A DNA stretch of 64,000 nucleotides from Lentzea tibetensis (GTDB taxonomy: Bacteria > Actinomycetota > Actinomycetes > Mycobacteriales > Pseudonocardiaceae). Each line of letters starts with the position of its first letter. Within the stretch, counting starts at the first letter, position 1. Shown here piece by piece: positions 58,345 to 64,000 of this stretch. The stretch lies in NCBI RefSeq assembly GCF_007845675.1, contig NZ_VOBR01000016.1, positions 1 through 64,000 of the forward strand, written 5' to 3'. The notes under the pieces were generated by a model that was not told where the DNA came from, made no database searches, and saw only the letters and a program-made list of their open reading frames with translations. A program made the translations under genes and the position numbers.

Positions 58345-58437
58345 CACTCTGCCTCAATCCAATTCTGGGGAGGCGAAAGACCGTTCCCATCTCGCTGAGT
58401 AAGGTGCTGTGCGCCTGGGGACCGTCGCCGCCCGTTG

Positions 58438-59295
58438 ATGAGGTCGTTGTTGGAGATCCCGTTAGACCTGACCCTCCCGAGACCCGTCACCACGCCGCAC
58501 GTCGTCCGGCTGGAGATCGACAGCTTCACCGATCTCCGCCGGGACGCGGCGCCGCTGGCCGCGTGGTTCGGCGAGCTGGTCGCCGCACTGCTCGTGCCGT
58601 TGTGCCCGGCGTCGGTCGCGGAACTGGTCAGCGTCGCCCGTCAGTACCGTCCGTCGGACACGACGCCGTGGGGGCCGCCGGGGTACGCCCGGCTGCTGCT
58701 CAGCTCGGGTGACTTCACCGTCGAGGCGTGGGCGCGCCAGCTCGACCTGCTGAGCGAGGGCGAGCTCGACTTCCTGCGCGTCGTGCTGGTCCGGTTGGAC
58801 GACCAGGGGCTGCCCGCCGCGGAGACGTGGGCCGCCGAGGTCGTGCTCAAGGACGATCCCGAGTTCCCGCACCAGATCGTCGTCACCGCCGCGCGCGAGG
58901 TGTTCGGCGGGTGGATCAGCCGTCCCGTGCAGCAGAACTGGCTCGACCACCTCGCCACCGGCGCGATTCTCGCCAAGGCCGCGCACGGCTGGATCACGCT
59001 CGACCGCGTCGGTGCGCGCACGGCACACGAACTGGCCACCGGAACGGGGATCGACACCGCGCTCACCGCCGTCGCGGAGAAGGCGCGCGGCTGCCACTGG
59101 GCCACGCTGCTGGGGCCGCGGCAGACGGCCGCGCTCGGCGGTGTCGAGCACGTGCTCCACGAGGCGCCGTGCCTGGAGGCCGACCACCTCGGTGGTGGTC
59201 GAATCCTGTTGCGGCTCACCGAGGATCTCGAGAACGTCCCGGAGAACGCCGAGCGCGGCCTGAAGAACTTCCTCGAACCGGTGCTACTGGGCTGA
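58438..59295 (+). CDS. Hypothetical protein
   Basis: About 285 residues with no recognised motif, no signal and no membrane helix. Its body contains VVRLEIDSFTDLRRDAAPLAAWFGELVAALL and GYARLLLSSGDFTVEAWARQLDLLSEGELDFLRVVLVRLDD, and the C-terminal half AAREVFGGWISRPVQQNWLDHLATGAILAKAA. A soluble alpha/beta protein is likely. Start ATG 58438 (TTG 58435 also possible). It ends inside the convergent ribA gene with a 12-base overlap. I do not recognise it. Confidence 0.6.
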   Translation: MRSLLEIPLDLTLPRPVTTPHVVRLEIDSFTDLRRDAAPLAAWFGELVAALLVPLCPASVAELVSVARQYRPSDTTPWGPPGYARLLLSSGDFTVEAWARQLDLLSEGELDFLRVVLVRLDDQGLPAAETWAAEVVLKDDPEFPHQIVVTAAREVFGGWISRPVQQNWLDHLATGAILAKAAHGWITLDRVGARTAHELATGTGIDTALTAVAEKARGCHWATLLGPRQTAALGGVEHVLHEAPCLEADHLGGGRILLRLTEDLENVPENAERGLKNFLEPVLLG

Positions 59296-59931
59296 ACGTC
59301 CACTCTGGACGGTCGGGTACACGTCGACCTGAGGCAGGTCGTGCCCGAGCCGGTCCCGCTTGGCCGTCAGGTAGCCGATGTTGTGGGTGTTCGGCGCCAT
59401 CAGCAACGGCACCCGCGCGGCGACCGGGATGCCGTGCGCCTCCAGCGCCTCGATCTTGTCGGGGTTGTTCGACAGGAGGCGGACGGTCTGCACGCGCAGG
59501 TGCTTGAGGATCCTGGCCGCGGGGGTGTAGTCCCTGATGTCGACCGGCAGTCCGAGCTCGGTCGCGGAGTCGAGGGTGTCGAGGCCCTGCTCGTCCTGGA
59601 GGACGTGCGTGCGAACCTTCGCCACCAAACCGATGCCGCGGCCCTCGTGGCCGCGCAGGTACACGAGCACGCCGCTGCCCTCGCGGACGATCGCTTCCAG
59701 CGACGCGTCGAGCTGCTCGCCGCACTCGCAGCGCATGGCACCGAAGATGTCACCGGTCATGCACTCGGAGTGAACGCGCACGAGCACGTTCTCGCGCATC
59801 CTGATCTTGCCGAACACCAGGGCCATGTGCTCGTGGCCGTCGGCCTTGAAAGCGACGGCCCGGAACGTCCCCCGGCGTGTCACCAGGTCGGACTCCGCGA
59901 CGTCCTCGTCGTTGAAGGCTTTCTCGTACAT
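59284..59931 (-). CDS. ribA: GTP cyclohydrolase II
   Basis: 215 residues, the GTP cyclohydrolase II domain alone without the dihydroxybutanone phosphate synthase part. HSECMTGDIFGAMRCECGEQL supplies zinc ligands Cys57, Cys68 and Cys70; VYLRGHEGRGIGLVAK and the GTP-binding Arg/Asp residues follow, with LLSNNPDKIEAL. It opens GTP to 2,5-diamino-6-ribosylamino-pyrimidinone phosphate. The classical rib operon is not here; instead it is divergent from a diverged 6-pyruvoyl-tetrahydropterin synthase and its cluster, which suggests a different use of the product. Confidence 0.92.
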   Translation of the reverse strand: MYEKAFNDEDVAESDLVTRRGTFRAVAFKADGHEHMALVFGKIRMRENVLVRVHSECMTGDIFGAMRCECGEQLDASLEAIVREGSGVLVYLRGHEGRGIGLVAKVRTHVLQDEQGLDTLDSATELGLPVDIRDYTPAARILKHLRVQTVRLLSNNPDKIEALEAHGIPVAARVPLLMAPNTHNIGYLTAKRDRLGHDLPQVDVYPTVQSGRSAQ

Positions 59932-60019
59932 CCGGTCCCCTCGTCACCCGACACCGGCCGAACGTCATTACGCTCGGTCGGAAGTTGCACCGTAGCTCGC
60001 ACATCAGCTGGAGGACACC

Positions 60020-60418
60020 CTGTTCAGCATCACTGTTCGTGACCACGTGATGATCGCCCACAGCTTCCGCGGCGAGGTCTTCGGACCGGCGCAACGTCTC
60101 CATGGGGCAACGTTCGTTGTGGACGCACGGTTCAAAAGGGCCGAACTGGACGCCGACAACATCGTCGTCGACATCGGACTCGCCACGCAGGAACTCCACT
60201 CCGTTCTCGCGGACCTCAACTACCGGAACTTGGACGAGGTACCCGAGTTCGAGGGGATCAACACATCGACCGAGTTCCTCGCCAAGCACATCGCGGACCG
60301 GCTGGTCGCGCTGGTGCACGCGGGCGCGCTCGGTGAGGGCGCGCGGGGCCTGACCGGCATCGAGGTCACCCTCGCCGAGTCGCACGTCGCCTGGGCGAGC
60401 TACGAACGGTCGCTGTGA
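60020..60418 (+). CDS. Diverged 6-pyruvoyl-tetrahydropterin synthase/QueD-like protein, CTG start
   Basis: About 132 residues. Family segments are [38 protein letters not shown], and the C-terminal [15 protein letters not shown]. Zinc-binding His14 and His28 are present but the usual HGH is HGA and no cysteine lies between them, so the normal catalytic set is incomplete and the reaction may differ. The protein should begin LFSITVRDH, but the codon is CTG (60020) with GGAGGA at 60010-60015; the nearest alternatives (GTG 60044, ATG 60047) cut into the conserved first strand. It overlaps the glycosyltransferase gene by four bases. Confidence 0.82.
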   Translation: MFSITVRDHVMIAHSFRGEVFGPAQRLHGATFVVDARFKRAELDADNIVVDIGLATQELHSVLADLNYRNLDEVPEFEGINTSTEFLAKHIADRLVALVHAGALGEGARGLTGIEVTLAESHVAWASYERSL

Positions 60419-61443
60419 CGTTCCTGCACGTCGTGCTGCCGGGCAACGTCGACGACGTGCCCAGCGGCGGCAACGTCTACGACCGGCGGCTGTGCCGGGG
60501 ACTGGTGGCGCTCGGCACCGAGGTGCGCGAGCTCGCCGTCCCCGGCGCCTGGCCGCGGCCGGACGACACGACGCCCCTGCACAGGGCTCTGGCGGCCATC
60601 CCCGACGACGCCGTCGTGCTGCTCGACGGCCTGGTGGCGTGCGGTGTGCCCGAGGTGGTCGTGCCGCATGCCAAACGCTTGCGCCTCGCTGTGCTCGTGC
60701 ACCTGCCGCTGGCCGACGAGACGGGTCTCACACCCGAGCTCGCCGCCGGCCTCGACGCGGCCGAGCGCGAGGTCCTGCACGCCGCGCGGGCCGTCATCGC
60801 GACCAGCCCCCGAGCGGCCGGGCAGCTGAAGGAGCACCACGGCCTGGCCGAGGTGCACGTCGTCGTGCCGGGCACCGACCCGGAACCGCTCACGCCGGGC
60901 ACGGACGGCGCCTCGCGGCTGCTGTGCGTCGCGTCGGTCACCCCGCGCAAGGGCCACGACCTGCTCGTCGAGGCACTGGCGACGGTGCGCGACCTGCCGT
61001 GGACCTGCGAGTGCGTCGGCCCGTTCGGCGCTGACGCGCACGTCCGGCGGGTGCGCGAGCTGATCGACCGGCACGGCCTCGGCGACCGGGTCGCGCTGAG
61101 CGGCCCGCGCACCGGCGCGCCGCTGGCCGAGGCGTACGCGAAGGCCGACCTGTTCGTGCTGCCGTCGCGCGCCGAGACCTACGGGATGGTCGTCACCGAG
61201 GCGCTCGCCCGCGGCATCCCGGTGCTCGCGACCGACGTCGTCCCGGACGCGCTCGGCACCGGCGGACTGGCCGTCGCGCCGGACGACACACCTGCTCTCG
61301 CGCGCGCGGTGCGGCGCTGGCTGACCGACCCCGGACTGCGCGGAGACCTGCGTCACGCGGCGCTCGCCCGGCGCGCCGAGCTGTCCACATGGGACGAATC
61401 CACACGGGACATGGCGGAGGTGCTGGCTAGTCTGCGGGCATGA
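60415..61443 (+). CDS. Family-4 glycosyltransferase
   Basis: 342 residues of the GT-B fold. The N-terminus [21 protein letters not shown] includes the glycine loop, and [18 protein letters not shown] with the E-x7-E donor motif in [19 protein letters not shown] is typical of GT4. It likely transfers a sugar from a nucleotide donor to the product of the neighbouring enzymes. GTG 60415 overlaps the PTPS stop and the methyltransferase gene overlaps its end by four bases. Confidence 0.87.
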   Translation: MTFLHVVLPGNVDDVPSGGNVYDRRLCRGLVALGTEVRELAVPGAWPRPDDTTPLHRALAAIPDDAVVLLDGLVACGVPEVVVPHAKRLRLAVLVHLPLADETGLTPELAAGLDAAEREVLHAARAVIATSPRAAGQLKEHHGLAEVHVVVPGTDPEPLTPGTDGASRLLCVASVTPRKGHDLLVEALATVRDLPWTCECVGPFGADAHVRRVRELIDRHGLGDRVALSGPRTGAPLAEAYAKADLFVLPSRAETYGMVVTEALARGIPVLATDVVPDALGTGGLAVAPDDTPALARAVRRWLTDPGLRGDLRHAALARRAELSTWDESTRDMAEVLASLRA

Positions 61444-62228
61444 CATTCGCCCCGGAATGGTTGGCACTGCGCGAGAAGGCCGACGCGGACGCCCGGTCGC
61501 CCGAGCTCGTTGAGCTGTTGGTCGCATCACTCGTTGAACGCGATCGGCTCGACATCCGTGACATGGGTTGTGGCACGGGATCGATGGGCCGATGGCTCTC
61601 CGGACGGTTGGGCGGCGTTCAGCACTGGGTGCTGCACGACCGCGACCCCCGGCTGCTCGACTTGGCCGGTGCGACCGTGACGGGGCCGGATGTGACGACG
61701 GAGACGCGGCAGGGTGACCTGACCGCGCTGCGCGCCGCCGACCTCACGGGTGCGTCGCTCGTCACCTGTTCCGCACTGCTCGACCTGCTCACGACCGACG
61801 AGATGAACTCACTGGCCGCCGCGTGCGTACATGCCGGTGTGCCCGCTCTGTTCACGCTGTCGGTTGCCGGACGAGTCGAACTCGACCCGTCCGAGCCTCT
61901 CGACGCCGAGTTCGAGTCGGCTTTCAACGCGCACCAGAGGCGTGTTGACGACGGTCGCAGGCTGCTCGGACCGGACGCTCCCGAGGCGGCCGCGAAGGCG
62001 TTCGAGGACCTCGGTGCCCGCGTTGTCACGCGGCCGAGCCCGTGGCGCCTCGGTCCGGACCAGGCCGCGCTGACCGCGGAGTGGCTGCGCGGCTGGGTGA
62101 ACGCGGCGGTCGAGCAGGAACCGGGTCTCGCCGCCGAGGCCCCCGCTTACCTGGAACGCAGGCTCTCCGGAGAACTGCGGGCCGTCGTCCACCACACCGA
62201 CCTGCTAGCGATACCGAGGGCACTCTGA
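61440..62228 (+). CDS. SAM-dependent methyltransferase
   Basis: 262 residues. Motif I is IRDMGCGTGSMGRWL and motif II HDRDPRLLDLAG; SALLDLLTTDEMNSL and a helical C-terminus follow. The protein should methylate a small molecule made by this cluster. It is coupled to the glycosyltransferase (ATGA) and to the membrane protein gene (TGATG). Confidence 0.87.
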   Translation: MTFAPEWLALREKADADARSPELVELLVASLVERDRLDIRDMGCGTGSMGRWLSGRLGGVQHWVLHDRDPRLLDLAGATVTGPDVTTETRQGDLTALRAADLTGASLVTCSALLDLLTTDEMNSLAAACVHAGVPALFTLSVAGRVELDPSEPLDAEFESAFNAHQRRVDDGRRLLGPDAPEAAAKAFEDLGARVVTRPSPWRLGPDQAALTAEWLRGWVNAAVEQEPGLAAEAPAYLERRLSGELRAVVHHTDLLAIPRAL

Positions 62229-63199
62229 TGAAGCGATTTTGGCCGTGGGCTCGGCTGCTGCTCGCCGTCGCCATCCTGGTGGCGCTCGGGTGGCGGCTGG
62301 GCACCGACGCCTTCGTCGACGGGCTTCGCGCGATCAACGCGTGGTCGGTGCTCGCGGCGCTCGGCATCGGGCTGATGACCACCGTCTTCAGCGCTTGGCG
62401 CTGGTGCGTCATCGCACACGGCCTCGGCCTGCCGCTGCGGCTGCGCACGGCCGTCGCGGACTACTACCGGGGGCTCCTGCTCAACGCGGTGCTCCCGGCC
62501 GGTGTCCTCGGCGACGTGCACCGCGCGGTCGACCACGGCAGGCAGTCCGGCGACGTCGGACGCGGCGTGCGCGCCGTGGTGTTCGAGCGGTTCGCCGGGC
62601 AGGTCGTGCTCATCGTGATCGGTGCCGTGGTGCTGATGACGCAGTCCACGCTGCCGGTCGACCTCGTGCCCAGCGGCGAGACGGTGGTCGCGGTGCTGGT
62701 GGCGCTGGCGGCCGCCGCCGCGGGTGCGGCCATGGTCGGCCGGGTGCGCCGGGCGCTGACGACGACCTGGCTGGACGCGCGGGCGGGCCTGTTCTCCCGC
62801 TACGCGCTGCCCAGGGTCACGTTCTTCTCGGCCGCCACGGTCGCAGGCCACATCGCGATGTTCGTCGTCGCGGCCCGCGCCGCAGGCTCGGACGCCACGA
62901 TCGCGCAGCTCGTGCCGCTGATCGTGCTCGCGCTGCTGGTGATGGCCGTGCCGATCAACATCGGTGGCTTCGGGCCGCGCGAGGCGTTCCTCGCCGTCGC
63001 GTTCGGCGCGACCGGGCTGGGTGCGGCGCAGGGCGTCACCACCGCCGTCGTCTACGGCGTGCTGGCCATGATCGCCAGCCTGCCGGGCGTGCTGGTGCTG
63101 TTCCGCGGCCGCCGCAGGCAGCTAACCGTCGAGAACCACGAGGTGATCGCGGAAGGCGCCGACCAGCCCCGCGAGAAGGTCCTCGCCCTTGCGGGCTGA
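62228..63199 (+). CDS. UPF0104/LPG-synthase-type membrane protein (flippase-like)
   Basis: About 323 residues and about eight membrane helices. FSAWRWCVIAHGLGLPLRLRTAVADYYRGLLLNAVLPAGVLGDVHRA is the family signature (YYRG...NxxLPAGxxGDxxR), with RAVVFERFAGQVVLI. Related proteins flip or transfer lipids or glycolipids. Within this cluster it may move a glycosylated product across the membrane. It overlaps the convergent creatininase gene by 78 bases. Confidence 0.85.
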   Translation: MKRFWPWARLLLAVAILVALGWRLGTDAFVDGLRAINAWSVLAALGIGLMTTVFSAWRWCVIAHGLGLPLRLRTAVADYYRGLLLNAVLPAGVLGDVHRAVDHGRQSGDVGRGVRAVVFERFAGQVVLIVIGAVVLMTQSTLPVDLVPSGETVVAVLVALAAAAAGAAMVGRVRRALTTTWLDARAGLFSRYALPRVTFFSAATVAGHIAMFVVAARAAGSDATIAQLVPLIVLALLVMAVPINIGGFGPREAFLAVAFGATGLGAAQGVTTAVVYGVLAMIASLPGVLVLFRGRRRQLTVENHEVIAEGADQPREKVLALAG

Positions 63200-63817
63200 C
63201 GCCAGCGAGGCGCGGCCGATCACCCCGGACTCCGTGTACGGGCCCATGCCGCTGGTCAGCAGGAACCGCCGCGAACCGCCGTCGTGGTCACTCGCCTCGT
63301 AGCCGGGTTTCACCAGCTCGGGATGGGCGTGCAGGAGGATCGACGTCTCCAGCTCGCCGCCGTGCATGTCGTCGTAGGCCGACACCTCCATGCCGGCCGC
63401 GGCGCGCACGGACTCCCAGTCCTCGAAGGCCGGGAAGAGCGACATCCGGCCGCGCGACTCCTGCACCACGTTCGACAGCACGTAGTTGCCGCCGTGGCCG
63501 TTGACGACCACGAGGTTGGGCACGCCGGAGCGCGCCAGCGAGTCCGCGATGTCGCGCACGACGTCGTACAACGTCCGCGCGGAGATGCTCACCGTGCCCG
63601 GCCAGGCCGCGTGCTCGTGCGAGCAGGAGATCGTGATCGGCGGCAGCAGCTGCACCGGGTAGGCGGCCGCGATGCGCTCGGCGATCGTGCAGGCGATCAC
63701 CGTGTCGGTGATCAGCGGCAGGTACCGGCCGTGCTGCTCCAGGCTGCCGACGGGCAGCACGGCGACGCGCTTGTCCCGTTCGTCGGCGGTGGTGGTGAGC
63801 GGGAGCAGGTAGGTCAT
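63122..63817 (-). CDS. Creatininase-family amidohydrolase
   Basis: 231 residues. Metal ligands are in LPVGSLEQHGRYLPLITDT (Glu, His, Asp), VVNGHGGN (His) and MHGGELETS (Glu), the complete set of the family. Family members include creatininase, the archaeal formamidopyrimidine deformylase of riboflavin/F420 synthesis (ArfB), and MftE. Next to a GTP cyclohydrolase II and a PTPS-like protein, an ArfB-like role on a pyrimidine is the attractive inference. The ATG overlaps the stop of the zinc dehydrogenase gene (ATGA). Confidence 0.88.
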   Translation of the reverse strand: MTYLLPLTTTADERDKRVAVLPVGSLEQHGRYLPLITDTVIACTIAERIAAAYPVQLLPPITISCSHEHAAWPGTVSISARTLYDVVRDIADSLARSGVPNLVVVNGHGGNYVLSNVVQESRGRMSLFPAFEDWESVRAAAGMEVSAYDDMHGGELETSILLHAHPELVKPGYEASDHDGGSRRFLLTSGMGPYTESGVIGRASLASARKGEDLLAGLVGAFRDHLVVLDG

Positions 63818-64000
63818 GCCTCGGCACCGTAGTCAACGCGGTGGCACAGGGCCGGGATCTCGCCGTTCGCCAGCTTCGGCATGACGTCCGGCAGCTCGTC
63901 GAACCGGCACTCGCCGGTGATCAGCGCGTCGAACACCGGGTCGGCGAGCAGATCGAGCGAGAGCGCCAGCCGGTCGCCGAACGTGCGGTCCGGACGGCCG
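63814..64000 (-). CDS. C-terminal end of a zinc-dependent alcohol dehydrogenase (MDR), cut by the window edge
   Basis: About 61 residues are visible: DRLALSLDLLADPVFDALIT, then FDELPDVMPKLANGEIPALCH and RVDYGAEA to the TGA at 63816-63814. The FDELPDVMPKLANG segment matches the C-terminus of medium-chain zinc dehydrogenases. It is directly coupled to the creatininase gene, so it belongs to the same cluster; the catalytic part lies outside the window. Confidence 0.75.
   Translation of the reverse strand, partial: GRPDRTFGDRLALSLDLLADPVFDALITGECRFDELPDVMPKLANGEIPALCHRVDYGAEA

Noticed and set aside
1-64000. CRISPR arrays, tRNA or rRNA genes
   Set aside because: No regularly spaced identical repeats with unique spacers and no recognisable tRNA or rRNA sequence was seen on reading the window; a covariance search would be needed to exclude a tRNA entirely.

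Overview
This is a high-GC (about 70 %) actinobacterial chromosome segment. Many genes start with GTG or TTG, several appear to be leaderless, and genes for mycothiol (mshB), glucosylglycerate (gpgS), maltose-1-phosphate glycogen (glgM/glgC), 7Fe ferredoxin and DUF3117 are present. The gene order mshB, Rv1171-like, fdxA, dapC, dapD, dapE, LOG, folP2, gpgS, DivIVA-like, tag, DUF3117, glgM, glgC, O-methyltransferase, sigE, rseA, htrA, tatB, mrp and an MgtE-N/CBS protein follows, as recalled, the Rv1170-Rv1232c region of Mycobacterium tuberculosis. The TatB, PadR, SARP and secreted-protein complement fits the Pseudonocardiales (Lentzea/Saccharothrix/Amycolatopsis type). The genus is an inference from memory, not from a search.

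Layout: 1-0.1 kb, tail of a transposase-like ORF. 0.2-8.3 kb, two family-5 substrate-binding lipoproteins and a complete dipeptide/oligopeptide ABC transporter (two permeases, two ATPases). 8.2-11.1 kb, a large SARP/NB-ARC/TPR regulator. 11.1-13.8 kb, mshB and small neighbours. 13.9-21.5 kb, ferredoxin and the succinylase branch of lysine/diaminopimelate synthesis (dapC, dapD, dapE) with two LOG-family proteins, interrupted by a LacI-type sensor fused to a histidine kinase. 21.6-27.5 kb is an accessory insertion: a DndB-like DGQHR protein with a DUF3800 protein under a remarkable promoter, an AlkZ-like protein, twin secreted proteins and a secreted hydrolase. 27.6-35.7 kb, a shrunken folP2, gpgS, a compact cytochrome bd operon (cydABDC) with a divergent PadR regulator, and a small operon ending in tag. 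35.7-36.4 kb is non-coding and repeat-rich. 36.4-46 kb, PaaG/PaaX-like genes, DUF3117, leucyl aminopeptidase, a LysR/MFS pair, a lipoprotein and glycogen genes. 46-54 kb, the sigE envelope-stress operon, tatB, mrp, MarR, NUDIX, DUF1003 and the CBS protein. 54-58 kb, an APH-like protein, a malyl-CoA-lyase-like enzyme and an acyl-CoA dehydrogenase. 59.3-64 kb, a probable pterin- or pyrimidine-related cluster (ribA, diverged PTPS, glycosyltransferase, methyltransferase, flippase-like membrane protein, creatininase-like amidohydrolase, zinc dehydrogenase) that runs off the window.

The most unusual signals are: (1) a six-copy family of about 65-95 bp interspersed repeats, three of them inside coding sequences and all three read in the same frame so that they add a peptide ending TDNS(G/A); (2) the DGQHR/DUF3800 pair with four helically phased CCTCGAGG palindromes around its leaderless promoter; (3) near-identical 17-bp promoter/start blocks facing outward in front of cydA and padR; (4) the pterin-like cluster; (5) a soluble LacI-sensor histidine kinase with no response regulator beside it.
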